Part shown: piece by piece, positions 8,896-17,824 of the stretch
How the letters are laid out: every line of letters starts with the position of its first letter
Numbering within the stretch: the stretch's first letter is position 1
Made by a program: the position numbers and the translations under genes
Assembly: GCA_937874185.1 (NCBI GenBank)
Contig: CALNAK010000013.1
Location: forward strand, 110,849 to 174,848
DNA length: 64,000 bases
Direction: 5' to 3'
Source: an uncultured Lactobacillus sp.
GTDB lineage: Bacteria; Bacillota; Bacilli; Lactobacillales; Lactobacillaceae
Notes under the pieces: model-generated
Databases searched by the model: none
What the model was told of the DNA's origin: nothing
The model's input: the letters and a program-made list of their open reading frames with translations, nothing else

Positions 8896-9710
8896 TGAAT
8901 CTAGATTTGTTAGCATTGAATCCAATTGCATTTAACATCGGTAGCTTAGAAATTCATTGGTATGGTGTCATCATTGCTTTAGGAGCCTTAGTTGGTGTCA
9001 TTATGGCCATGCGTGAAGCTAAGCGAAGACATCTTGATCCAGATAATATTTTGGATTTAGTGTTATATGGTGTTCCAATTGCCTTAGTTGGAGCCCGTTT
9101 GTATTATGTTATTTTTGAATTACCATTTTATATGGCTAACCCCGGTGAAATAATCAAAATCTGGCATGGTGGAATCGCCATTTATGGTGGATTGATTGCT
9201 GCATTTATCGTGTTACTCGTTCTATGTAAGAAGAGAAAAATTTCACCTTGGTTGATGCTTGATATTGCTGCACCATCAGTCTTGTTAGGCCAAATCGTTG
9301 GTCGTTGGGGTAATTTCATGAACCAAGAAGCATTTGGTGGAAAAACTACTTTGAGCTTCCTACAATCATTACATTTACCACATTTTATCGTTGAGCAAAT
9401 GTATATCAATGGTGCCTATCGCCAACCAACATTTCTTTACGAATCTGTCGGTAATTTGATAGGCTTGATTTTGATTCTTGTTTTAAGAAATAGAAAACAC
9501 TTATTTAAACGTGGTGAAGTTTTCCTAGCATATCTAATTTGGTATCCAGCAGTTAGATTCTTCGTTGAAGGGATGAGAACGGATAGTCTTTATATCATGC
9601 CAGGAGTTAGAGTTTCCCAAGTCCTATCATTAGTGTTATTCTTTGTAGCTATTGGATTGTTCATATACCGTCGTAAGAAAGAAAACGACCCTTGGTATAA
9701 TGAGTTGTGA
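8895..9710 (+). CDS. lgt: Prolipoprotein diacylglyceryl transferase
   Basis: 271-residue membrane enzyme that transfers diacylglycerol from phosphatidylglycerol to the lipobox Cys of prolipoproteins such as the PstS at 2194. About seven membrane helices are visible. The family signature is GQIVGRWGNFMNQEAFGG, with the upstream HGGIAIYGGLI motif. It overlaps the hprK stop as TAATG, so the two are translationally coupled. Confidence 0.96.
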   Translation: MNLDLLALNPIAFNIGSLEIHWYGVIIALGALVGVIMAMREAKRRHLDPDNILDLVLYGVPIALVGARLYYVIFELPFYMANPGEIIKIWHGGIAIYGGLIAAFIVLLVLCKKRKISPWLMLDIAAPSVLLGQIVGRWGNFMNQEAFGGKTTLSFLQSLHLPHFIVEQMYINGAYRQPTFLYESVGNLIGLILILVLRNRKHLFKRGEVFLAYLIWYPAVRFFVEGMRTDSLYIMPGVRVSQVLSLVLFFVAIGLFIYRRKKENDPWYNEL

Positions 9711-9774
9711 GCAACCTAATTGCTAATTAAAAAATAAATGGTAATATTTGTTGAGTAATAGGAGGTAATCGACG

Positions 9775-10716
9775 ATGAAAACATATGATGTAGTTATTAT
9801 TGGAGCAGGTCCTGGTGGTTTAACCGCTGCTTTATATGCATCTCGCGCTAATTTATCAGTAATGATTCTTGATCGTGGTATTTATGGTGGACAAATGAAC
9901 AACACCGCTGCGATTGAAAACTACCCTGGATTTGATTCTATTTTAGGACCAGATTTGAGTGAAAAGATGTATAAATCTTCAACACAATTTGGTGCAGATT
10001 TCGGCTATGGTGCCGTTGAATCTGTTGAGGATAAGGGTAATGTTAAAATCATTCATACTGATGATGGCGACTATGAAACAAAGGCTTTAATCATTGCAAC
10101 TGGATCACAATATAAGAAGATTGGTATTACTGGTGAAAATGAGTTATCAGGACGTGGTGTTTCTTATTGTGCCGTTTGTGATGGTGCGTTCTTTAAAGGA
10201 CAAGATGTTGCTGTTATTGGTGGTGGAGACTCCGCCGTTGAAGAAGGTATTTACCTTACTCAATTAGCCAAATCAGTAACAATTATTCACCGTCGTGACC
10301 AATTACGTGCTCAAAAGATTTTGCAAGACCGTGCATTTAAGAATGATAAGATTAAATTTGTTTGGAATGCTGACGTTAAAGAAATTGTGAGTGCTGATGA
10401 TAAGGTTGCCGGCGTTAAATACGTTGATAAGAAGACCGGTGAAGAACACGTTGTACCTGCAAAGGGTGCATTTATCTATGTTGGTATTCAACCAATGACA
10501 GAACCATTCAAGGACTTAGGTGTACTTGATGAAAATGGTTGGATCAATACTAACGAACATATGGAAACAAAAATTCCTGGAATCTTCGCTGTTGGTGATG
10601 TTAGAAAGAAAGATCTACGTCAAATTACAACAGCTGTTGGTGATGGTGGTACTGCTGGTCAACAAGCATATAATTATATTCAAGACCTTGCTGATGATTC
10701 AGTTACAATTAAATAA
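9775..10716 (+). CDS. trxB: Thioredoxin reductase (NADPH)
   Basis: 313-residue FAD flavoprotein that reduces thioredoxin. The FAD-binding GAGPGGLTAALYASRA lies at the N terminus. The redox-active CxxC is in SYCAVCDGAFF (about residues 133-136). The NADPH-binding GGGDSAVEEG follows, with a C-terminal FAD motif GIFAVGDVR. A strong AGGAGGT precedes ATG 9775. It appears monocistronic, ending at a terminator. Confidence 0.96.
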   Translation: MKTYDVVIIGAGPGGLTAALYASRANLSVMILDRGIYGGQMNNTAAIENYPGFDSILGPDLSEKMYKSSTQFGADFGYGAVESVEDKGNVKIIHTDDGDYETKALIIATGSQYKKIGITGENELSGRGVSYCAVCDGAFFKGQDVAVIGGGDSAVEEGIYLTQLAKSVTIIHRRDQLRAQKILQDRAFKNDKIKFVWNADVKEIVSADDKVAGVKYVDKKTGEEHVVPAKGAFIYVGIQPMTEPFKDLGVLDENGWINTNEHMETKIPGIFAVGDVRKKDLRQITTAVGDGGTAGQQAYNYIQDLADDSVTIK

Positions 10717-10741
10717 TTAAATTTAATTTTTAAATTAATTG

Positions 10742-10785
10742 AGGATTAGGAAATGGCTATTTGCCAATTTCTTAGTCCTTTTTTT
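10742..10785 (+). terminator. Terminator after trxB
   Basis: An imperfect stem of about 16 bp (AGGATTAGGAAATGGC with GCCAATTTCTTAGTCCT) is followed by a run of T. Confidence 0.85.
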
Positions 10786-10830
10786 ATACTCAGATTACTA
10801 ATAATTGTTTAGAATTTGAAAATTAAATTG

Positions 10831-10869
10831 TTGAAATTCGGTTCCAATGCGTATATGTTTAAACATATA
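10831..10869 (+). promoter_or_regulatory. Promoter with perfect 18-bp palindromic operator before an HTH gene
   Basis: TTGAAA (10831-10836) is 17 bp from TATGTT (10854-10859), a plausible sigma-A promoter. The -10 lies inside the perfect palindrome TATATGTTT/AAACATATA (10852-10869). The next gene encodes a small HTH protein, so autorepression through this site is the natural reading. Confidence 0.6.
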
Positions 10870-10897
10870 ATAAAATAAAAGACAGGAAGTGATTCGT

Positions 10898-11152
10898 ATG
10901 CGTGAAATAGTAGATAAAAACCTGGATCAATTAATGAATGAGTCAGGATTTAATATTGCTAGAAATTTGAAGATTCTTAGAAGAGACAGAAATGTCACTC
11001 AAAAGGAAGTAGCACAACATTTAAATATTGATGTTACAACCTTGTCTCACTATGAAACAGGTATTAGAATGCCAGATATCGATACTTTAATTGCATTAGC
11101 TAAATACTATGATACGAACATTAACAGAATCATTAGCAACAACCTTCAATAG
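10898..11152 (+). CDS. Small XRE-family HTH regulator
   Basis: 84 residues with one Cro/CI-type helix-turn-helix: NLKILRRDRNVTQKEVAQHL, then DVTTLSHYETGIRMPDIDTL and ALAKYYDTNINRI. An N-terminal extension of about 20 residues (MREIVDKNLDQLMNESG) precedes it. ATG 10898 is chosen because AGGAAGTGA (10884-10892) fits it; the upstream GTG 10889 lies inside that site. It has no adjacent toxin or transporter partner, and the next gene is pgm. The perfect palindrome over its promoter suggests autoregulation. Targets are unknown. Confidence 0.85.
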   Translation: MREIVDKNLDQLMNESGFNIARNLKILRRDRNVTQKEVAQHLNIDVTTLSHYETGIRMPDIDTLIALAKYYDTNINRIISNNLQ

Positions 11153-11284
11153 TTTGTTTATTTGAGACATGATTTTAAGGAAGTTTTAAAGATTTCTTGT
11201 TAAAGTTGTGTAATCAAATATAAATAGTACTCTATGATTGATATAATGATTGTAAGTACTTACAAATTTAGGAGGACAACGTTA

Positions 11285-13003
11285 ATGTCTTGGCAAGATA
11301 ATATGCAAGAATGGCTCGACTATAAGGATTTAGATCCAGATATGAAAGAGCAACTAAACGAAATAAAAAAAGATGATAAAGTAGCTGAAGAAGCGTTTTA
11401 TGCACCAATGGAGTTTGGTACTGCTGGTATGCGTGGATTGATTGGACCTGGTATCAATCGAATGAACATTTATACAGTTCGTCAAGCTACCGAAGGCTTA
11501 GCTTCATTTATGGATACACTAGATGATTCAGTAAAATCTCAAGGTGTAGCAATTAGTTATGATTCACGTTACTACTCACAAGATTTTGCATATGAATCTG
11601 CTAAAGTTCTAGGTGTTCATGGAATTCACAGTTATGTATTTGATAGTTTGAGACCAACACCAGAATTATCTTTTGCTGTAAGAAGTTTGCATACTTATGC
11701 AGGTATTATGATTACAGCTAGCCATAATCCTAAACAATATAACGGATTCAAAATTTATGGTCCAGATGGTGGACAAATGCCACCAACTGAATCAGACAAT
11801 ATTACTAGCTTTGCACGAAAAGCTAGTGACCTATTCGCAATTAAAGTTGAACCAGTTACCAAACTTAGAGCAGATAAATTACTTACTCTAATCGGTGAAG
11901 ATGTTGATCTTAATTATATGAAAAATTTGGAAACTGTAATTGTTAACAGAGATTTGATTAATAGTATCGGTGATAAAATGAAATTTGTTTATTCACCACT
12001 TCATGGTACTGGTAAAATGATTGCTCCAAGAATTTTCCAAGAATTAGGTTTCAAGAATTTTAATATGGTTACAGAACAAGCTATTTTGGATCCTGAATTT
12101 TCCACAACACCTTTCCCAAATCCTGAATTTGCACAAACCTTTGACTTAGCCATCGAACGTGGTAAAAAAATAGGAGCAAATATCCTAATTGCCACTGATC
12201 CAGATGCCGACAGATTGGGTGCTGCTGTTAGACAACCAGATGGTTCCTATAAACTAATGACAGGTAATCAAATTGCATCAGTTCTATTGAATTACTTGTT
12301 ACAAGCTAAAAAGGGCTTAAATGCTTTACCAAAGAACGGTGCTGTTGTTAAATCAATCGTTTCATCTGAATTGGCAACTGCCATCGCTCATAAATATGAC
12401 ATTAAAATGTTTGATGTTTTGACAGGATTTAAGTATATTGCCGAAAAGATTGAACAATTTGAAAAAACAGGTAGTAATGAATTCCTCTTCGGATTTGAAG
12501 AGAGCTACGGTTACTTAGTTAAACCATTTGTCCGTGATAAGGATGCAATGCAATCAACATTATTGTTGGCTGAAGCTGCTGCTTATTATGAATCAAAAGG
12601 TAAGACTATCTATGATGGACTAGAAGATTTGTACAAAGAATTTGGATATTATCATGAAAAGACAATTTCTAAGACTTTTGCAGGTATTTCTGGAAAAGAT
12701 AAGATGGCCCAAATCATGAAGACACTTCGTGAAGACGGAATCGATGAAATCAATGGTATTAAGGTTGTTGAATCAATCGATTATCTAAACGATACTGATG
12801 TAACTGCTGCTGGTACTAAAGAAACCGGTTTACCAAAGGCTAATGTTTTGAAATACGTGTTAGCTGATGATACTTGGGTTGCTGCTAGACCTTCTGGTAC
12901 AGAACCTAAGATGAAATTCTATATTGGAGTTAAGAGTGACACTGAAGATGGTGCCGCTAAGAAACTAGCAGATTTCAGTAAAGAAATCGAAGGCTGGGAA
13001 TAA
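11285..13003 (+). CDS. pgcA: Phosphoglucomutase/phosphomannomutase (alpha-D-phosphohexomutase)
   Basis: 572-residue enzyme interconverting glucose-6-phosphate and glucose-1-phosphate, feeding UDP-glucose and glycolipid/cell-wall synthesis (including the glycolipid genes at 58.5 kb). The phospho-Ser loop is TASHNPKQYNGFKIYG (about residue 145), the metal loop DPDADRLG, the sugar loop GFEESYGY and the phosphate loop RPSGTEPKMKFY. ATG 11285 is preceded by AGGAGGA; an in-frame ATG at 11234 has no such site. A terminator follows. Confidence 0.94.
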   Translation: MSWQDNMQEWLDYKDLDPDMKEQLNEIKKDDKVAEEAFYAPMEFGTAGMRGLIGPGINRMNIYTVRQATEGLASFMDTLDDSVKSQGVAISYDSRYYSQDFAYESAKVLGVHGIHSYVFDSLRPTPELSFAVRSLHTYAGIMITASHNPKQYNGFKIYGPDGGQMPPTESDNITSFARKASDLFAIKVEPVTKLRADKLLTLIGEDVDLNYMKNLETVIVNRDLINSIGDKMKFVYSPLHGTGKMIAPRIFQELGFKNFNMVTEQAILDPEFSTTPFPNPEFAQTFDLAIERGKKIGANILIATDPDADRLGAAVRQPDGSYKLMTGNQIASVLLNYLLQAKKGLNALPKNGAVVKSIVSSELATAIAHKYDIKMFDVLTGFKYIAEKIEQFEKTGSNEFLFGFEESYGYLVKPFVRDKDAMQSTLLLAEAAAYYESKGKTIYDGLEDLYKEFGYYHEKTISKTFAGISGKDKMAQIMKTLREDGIDEINGIKVVESIDYLNDTDVTAAGTKETGLPKANVLKYVLADDTWVAARPSGTEPKMKFYIGVKSDTEDGAAKKLADFSKEIEGWE

Positions 13004-13024
13004 TTTAATAGCTTGATTTTAAGA

Positions 13025-13059
13025 TAGGGACAATGAATTTATATTGTCTCTATTTTTTT
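13025..13059 (+). terminator. Terminator after phosphoglucomutase
   Basis: TAGGGACAAT pairs with ATTGTCTCTA (one mismatch), followed by seven T. Confidence 0.87.
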
Positions 13060-13128
13060 GTCTCGTTACACGTATTTTCTAATTGCGATATAATGTTTTC
13101 ATGCGGTTTGTGAAAAGGGGAGAATAAT

Positions 13129-14433
13129 TTGTCTATAAATCAACATTTAGTTATTATTTCATTGGATTCTCTAGGTTTTAGAGATATTGATGAGCACCAG
13201 TCAGAATTGCCTACTTTGAATAAATTAGTTAATGGCGGTACTTGGGTAAAAGAGGTCAGAGGGATATATCCAACACTAACTTATCCATCTCATACCACGA
13301 TTATTACGGGTCAATATCCGAGTGTGCATGGAATTATTAATAATACCAAGATTCAGCCAGAACGACGTTCTCCTGATTGGTTCTGGTACCAAAAAGATGT
13401 TAAGTCGACTACCTTATATGATTTAGCGCGTAAGAGAGGTTTCACAACTTCAGCGTTTCTCTGGCCTGTAACGGCGGGAAGTAAAATTAATTATAATTTA
13501 GCTGAAATTTTTCCAAATCGTATTTGGACTAATCAAGTGTTGGTTTCATTAAAAGCAAGTTCGCCACTTTTCATTTTAGAAATGAATAAAAAATATGGAA
13601 AATTACGCAATGGTATCAGACAGCCGGAATTAGATGATTTCATTACAGCTTGTGCTGTGGATACAATTAAGAATAAAAAACCTAATTTAACACTGTTACA
13701 CCTTGTTGATATGGACAGTATGCGTCACCGTTATGGCGTTCGTTCTGATGACGCGATGGAAGCTTTACATCGATTAGATAACCATGTTAAGCAAGTGATT
13801 GATGCCACAAAGGAAGCTGGTACCTTTGAAGATACTAACTTTGTCATTTTGGGTGATCATTATCAAATCAATGTTGAAAAGATGATTCATTTGAATACAA
13901 TGTTTGCTCAAAGAGGTTGGTTAACTTCTAAACCAGACCAAACTTTCAAAAAAGATTGGTCCGTTATGGCTAAAACTTGTGACGGTAGTACTTATATTTA
14001 TACTCGTAATTTCAGTCAATTAGACCGTTTAAAGGAAGTAGTTTCTGCCGTTGAGGGTGTAGAAAAAGTTTATTATGCTAGCGAGGCTGCCGCATTAGGC
14101 GCTGATCCTAATTGTACTTTGATGGTAGAGGCTAAAGCTGGTTACTATTTCACGGATGAAAGTGACCGTGCCAGTGTTGTGGAAAAAGTTTTGCCTGAAA
14201 TGATGGGTGATGCTGACAGATATCGTGGTGTTCATGGTTATTCACCTGATAAACCAGGATACAAAACAACCTTAGTCTTTAATGGACCAATGATTCGTGC
14301 TAATCATACGGTTGAGAAGGCCAACCTTGTTGATGAGGCCCCAACCTTTGCCAAATTATTAGGACTGAAATTTGATAAACCAATAGCAGGTGATGCAATT
14401 GACGATGTATTTTTAGATTCAGGATTAGAATAG
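13129..14433 (+). CDS. Alkaline-phosphatase-superfamily type I phosphodiesterase/nucleotide pyrophosphatase
   Basis: 434-residue protein of the ENPP-like branch of the alkaline phosphatase superfamily. Metal and nucleophile motifs are visible: IISLDSLGFRD (first metal Asp), YPTLTYPSHTTIITGQYPS (Thr nucleophile), LVDMDSMRHRYG, LGDHY and VHGYSPDKPGYKTTLVFNGP. There is no signal peptide or membrane segment, so it is probably cytoplasmic. TTG 13129 has AAAAGGGGAG upstream. It is nine bases from the UMF1 transporter and likely co-transcribed. The substrate is unknown, perhaps a nucleotide or phosphodiester metabolite. Confidence 0.83.
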   Translation: MSINQHLVIISLDSLGFRDIDEHQSELPTLNKLVNGGTWVKEVRGIYPTLTYPSHTTIITGQYPSVHGIINNTKIQPERRSPDWFWYQKDVKSTTLYDLARKRGFTTSAFLWPVTAGSKINYNLAEIFPNRIWTNQVLVSLKASSPLFILEMNKKYGKLRNGIRQPELDDFITACAVDTIKNKKPNLTLLHLVDMDSMRHRYGVRSDDAMEALHRLDNHVKQVIDATKEAGTFEDTNFVILGDHYQINVEKMIHLNTMFAQRGWLTSKPDQTFKKDWSVMAKTCDGSTYIYTRNFSQLDRLKEVVSAVEGVEKVYYASEAAALGADPNCTLMVEAKAGYYFTDESDRASVVEKVLPEMMGDADRYRGVHGYSPDKPGYKTTLVFNGPMIRANHTVEKANLVDEAPTFAKLLGLKFDKPIAGDAIDDVFLDSGLE

Positions 14434-14442
14434 AGGGAATAT

Positions 14443-15687
14443 ATGAAGTTTAATAAAAAACAATGGAGTTGGATTTTCTATGACTGGGCTAACTCTGGTT
14501 ATGGAATCATCGTTACAACGGCAGTATTGCCTGTGTATTTCAAGTCGGTTGCTCAAGGTTCCGGTGTATCTCAAGCCAATGCCACAGCCTTTTGGGGTTA
14601 TGCCAATAGTTTTGGAACGTTATTAGTTTCGATCCTAGCACCAGTTTTAGGGGCACTTGCCGATTATCCACATCATAAAAAGAAGTTAATGAATTACTTT
14701 GCTTTTCTGGGGATAATTATGACCGTTGGATTGGCGTTAGTACCACCAAATCAATGGCAATTGTTGTTGGGTGTGTATATCCTGTCGATAATTGGTTATT
14801 CAGCGGGAAATCTGTTCTATGATAGTTTTCTAACAGATGTGGCTGATAATAATGAAATGGATACTTTGTCGTCCAATGGATATGCCTATGGTTATTTAGG
14901 TGGAGTAATGGCATTTATATTGTTCTTAGTATTACAATTGACTAGTGGATTTGGCTTGTTATCAAGTTATGGAGTCGCCAGGTGGAGTTTTCTACTGGCA
15001 GCAATCTGGTGGATAATCTTTTTCATTCCATTATTGAAAAATGTTACTCAAGTTTATTCTTTACCGGAAAATCCACATCCAATAACTTCTAGTTTTAAAC
15101 GTGTCTGGTCAACAATGACGCATTTACGTAAATATAAAGCAGCAGCTTGGTTCCTAGTAGCGTACTTCTTCTATATTGATGGAGTTGATACAATCTTTAC
15201 AATGGCTACATCTATTGGGATGGACATGGGAATTAATACAACGACGTTAATGTTGGTTTTACTTGTAGTTCAATTAGTCGCATTTCCATTTTCAATTCTT
15301 TATGGTTGGATAGCCAATAAGTTTTCAACTAGATTTGGAATTCTTTTAGCAATTATTTTATACTTTGGAATTTGTCTTTACGCCTTAAAGCTGAATTCAA
15401 CAATTGATTTTTGGATCCTAGCTGTTTTGGTAGGAACAAGTCAAGGTGGAATTCAAGCGTTGAGTCGTTCATACTTTGGTAAATTGATTCCTAAAGAATC
15501 AGGTAGTGAATTCTTTGGATTTTATAATATTCTTGGAAAATTTTCAGCCGTTTTGGGACCTGTCTTAGTTGGTATCGTCACTCAGATAACTGGAAAGTCT
15601 ACAATTGGTGCAGCATCATTAAGTATTTTATTCGTAATTGGATTGGTAATTTTCTTGATGCTTCCACGTTTAACAAATGAAAATTAA
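14443..15687 (+). CDS. UMF1/Atg22-type MFS transporter
   Basis: 414 residues with about 12 membrane helices. The hallmark FYDWANSGYG at residues ~11-20 is characteristic of UMF1-family major facilitators, related to yeast Atg22 amino-acid exporters. Substrates of bacterial members are mostly unknown. The adjacent upstream phosphodiesterase may share a transcript and a physiological role, but that is inference. The stop is nine bases before a LexA box that belongs to the next operon. Confidence 0.85.
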   Translation: MKFNKKQWSWIFYDWANSGYGIIVTTAVLPVYFKSVAQGSGVSQANATAFWGYANSFGTLLVSILAPVLGALADYPHHKKKLMNYFAFLGIIMTVGLALVPPNQWQLLLGVYILSIIGYSAGNLFYDSFLTDVADNNEMDTLSSNGYAYGYLGGVMAFILFLVLQLTSGFGLLSSYGVARWSFLLAAIWWIIFFIPLLKNVTQVYSLPENPHPITSSFKRVWSTMTHLRKYKAAAWFLVAYFFYIDGVDTIFTMATSIGMDMGINTTTLMLVLLVVQLVAFPFSILYGWIANKFSTRFGILLAIILYFGICLYALKLNSTIDFWILAVLVGTSQGGIQALSRSYFGKLIPKESGSEFFGFYNILGKFSAVLGPVLVGIVTQITGKSTIGAASLSILFVIGLVIFLMLPRLTNEN

Positions 15688-15695
15688 ATAAATGG

Positions 15696-15721
15696 CGAAA
15701 ATATGTTCGCTATGGTAATAT
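15696..15721 (+). promoter_or_regulatory. LexA (SOS) box and promoter of uvrBA
   Basis: CGAAAATATGTTCG (15696-15709) matches the Gram-positive LexA consensus CGAAC-N4-GTTCG at all but one position. TAATAT at 15716-15721 fits a -10, so LexA would block polymerase at this promoter. uvrB being SOS-controlled is well established in Bacilli. Confidence 0.8.
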
Positions 15722-15751
15722 AGAGCCAGCGTAATAAGCCTGACATTAATT

Positions 15752-15788
15752 ACATCTAATTCGTGTGCGAGAGTTAGATGTTTTTTTT
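15752..15788 (+). terminator. Terminator-like hairpin in the uvrB leader
   Basis: ACATCTAA (15752-15759) pairs perfectly with TTAGATGT (15774-15781) and a tract of eight T follows (15781-15788). It may be the terminator of the upstream transporter, but it lies downstream of the SOS promoter and only about seven bases before the uvrB Shine-Dalgarno, so uvrB transcripts from that promoter must read through it. Confidence 0.72.
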
Positions 15789-15812
15789 AGCTTAAAGGGG
15801 GTAAGTAATTCC

Positions 15813-17819
15813 ATGATAGATAGAATTAATGATAATAAATTTGATCTTGTTTCAAAGTATTCTCCTGCCGGAGATCAAGCCCAAGCCATTGATAAAATCA
15901 CTAAAGATTTTAAAGATGGGGATAAGGAAGTAGTTCTTGAGGGTGCTACTGGTACTGGTAAAACATTTACCATGGCCAATGTAATTAAGAATTTGAATAA
16001 GCCTACTTTGATTATTTCTCATAATAAAACTTTAGCTGGGCAACTATACGGTGAGTTTAAGGAATTTTTCCCAAATAACGCCGTTGAATATTTTGTTAGT
16101 TATTATGATTATTACCAACCTGAAGCCTATGTGCCTTCAAGTGATACCTATATTGAGAAGGATTCTAGTATTAATGATGAAATTGATAAATTGCGTCACT
16201 CGGCCACTAGTTCATTGCTAGAGCGGAATGACGTTATTGTAGTTGCGTCAGTTTCTTGTATCTTTGGTTTAGGTGATCCAAAAGAGTATTCAGATAGTAT
16301 TATTTCTCTGAGAGTTGGCCAACAAATTGCTCGTGATACTTTATTAGAGGAATTGGTTGAGAATCAATTTGAAAGAAATGATATCGACTTTCAACGTGGT
16401 AGATTTCGTGTTCGTGGGGATGTTATCGATATTTTCCCAGCTTCACGTGATGATAATGCCATTCGAGTAGAATTCTTTGGTGATGAAATTGATCGAATTG
16501 TCGAAATGGATGCTTTGACTGGTGAAATTAAAGGTCAGATGGATCATATTGGTATTTTCCCAGCAACTCACTTTATGATCAGTGATTCTAAGATGGAAGA
16601 TGCTTTGGTTAGAATTAAAGATGAAATGGATCAACAAGTTGCTAAGTTTACTAAAGAAGGCAAACTGCTTGAGGCACAAAGAATCCAACAACGTACTGAA
16701 TATGATATTGAGATGATGCGTGAGATGGGTTATACATCTGGTATTGAGAATTATTCTCGTCATATGGAAGGCCGTGCAGAGGGAGAGCCACCATTTACTC
16801 TGCTCGATTTCTTCCCAAAGGATTTCAATATCATGATTGATGAGTCTCACGTTACAATGCCACAAATTCGTGGTATGTATAATGGTGACCGTGCTAGAAA
16901 GCAACAATTGGTTGATTATGGATTCCGTTTGCCTAGTGCTTTGGATAACCGACCATTGAAATTGGAAGAATTCGAAAAACATGTTAACCGAATCCTTTAT
17001 GTATCAGCTACACCAGGCCCTTATGAACTTGATAGAACTAAGAATTTGGCTGAACAAGTTATTCGTCCAACCGGATTACTTGATCCTAAAATTGAAGTTC
17101 GTCCAATTATGGGTCAGATTGATGACTTAGTTGGAGAAATCAATGATCGTGTTGAAAAGCATGAGAGAGTCTTTGTCACAACTTTAACTAAGAAGATGGC
17201 AGAGGATTTAACTGATTACTTCAAAGATTTAGGAATTAAAGTTAGATATTTACATAGTGATATAAAGACACTTGAAAGAACCAAAATTATCCGTGATCTC
17301 CGTTTAGGTAAGTTTGACGTCTTAATTGGTATTAACTTACTTCGTGAGGGGATTGATGTCCCTGAAGTTTCCTTGATTGCCATTTTGGATGCTGACAAAG
17401 AGGGATTCTTGAGATCAGAGCGTTCATTAGTTCAGATCATTGGACGTGCTTCTCGTAATGAACACGGTAAAGTTATTATGTATGCTGATTCGGTGACAGA
17501 TTCAATGCGTGGAGCAATTGATGCCACTGCTCGTCGTCGTAAAATTCAAGAAGCATATAATGAGAAACATCATGTTACTCCTACGACAATTGTTAAGCCG
17601 ATTAGGGATGCCATTTCAATGTTCCAGAAGGTTGATAATTCATCGTCTGAGACTGAGAAAATTAATGATGATATTGACTTTAAGGATATGAGTAAGAAGG
17701 ACCAAAAGGAACTTCTTGCTAATTTGAATGAGCAAATGGAAAGTGCAGCGAAGAAGTTAGACTTTGAGGCTGCGGCTCATCTACGTGATACGATTTTGGA
17801 ATTAAAGGCGGAAATGTAA
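15813..17819 (+). CDS. uvrB: Excinuclease ABC subunit B
   Basis: 668-residue helicase-like damage-verification subunit of nucleotide excision repair. Walker A GATGTGKTFTMANV, the DNA-clamping beta-hairpin (YYDYYQPEAYVPSSDTYIEK), helicase motif IDESHVTMPQ, QIIGRASRN and the C-terminal UVR domain for UvrC (EQMESAAKKLDFEAAAHLRD) are all present. ATG 15813 is preceded by AAAGGGGG; an in-frame ATG at 15765 would start inside the hairpin and is not favoured. uvrA begins five bases after the stop. Confidence 0.96.
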   Translation: MIDRINDNKFDLVSKYSPAGDQAQAIDKITKDFKDGDKEVVLEGATGTGKTFTMANVIKNLNKPTLIISHNKTLAGQLYGEFKEFFPNNAVEYFVSYYDYYQPEAYVPSSDTYIEKDSSINDEIDKLRHSATSSLLERNDVIVVASVSCIFGLGDPKEYSDSIISLRVGQQIARDTLLEELVENQFERNDIDFQRGRFRVRGDVIDIFPASRDDNAIRVEFFGDEIDRIVEMDALTGEIKGQMDHIGIFPATHFMISDSKMEDALVRIKDEMDQQVAKFTKEGKLLEAQRIQQRTEYDIEMMREMGYTSGIENYSRHMEGRAEGEPPFTLLDFFPKDFNIMIDESHVTMPQIRGMYNGDRARKQQLVDYGFRLPSALDNRPLKLEEFEKHVNRILYVSATPGPYELDRTKNLAEQVIRPTGLLDPKIEVRPIMGQIDDLVGEINDRVEKHERVFVTTLTKKMAEDLTDYFKDLGIKVRYLHSDIKTLERTKIIRDLRLGKFDVLIGINLLREGIDVPEVSLIAILDADKEGFLRSERSLVQIIGRASRNEHGKVIMYADSVTDSMRGAIDATARRRKIQEAYNEKHHVTPTTIVKPIRDAISMFQKVDNSSSETEKINDDIDFKDMSKKDQKELLANLNEQMESAAKKLDFEAAAHLRDTILELKAEM

Positions 17820-17824
17820 TAAAT

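Noticed and set aside
16443..16982. 179-codon minus-strand open frame inside uvrB
   Set aside because: Antisense of a highly conserved gene with no ribosome site and biased composition.
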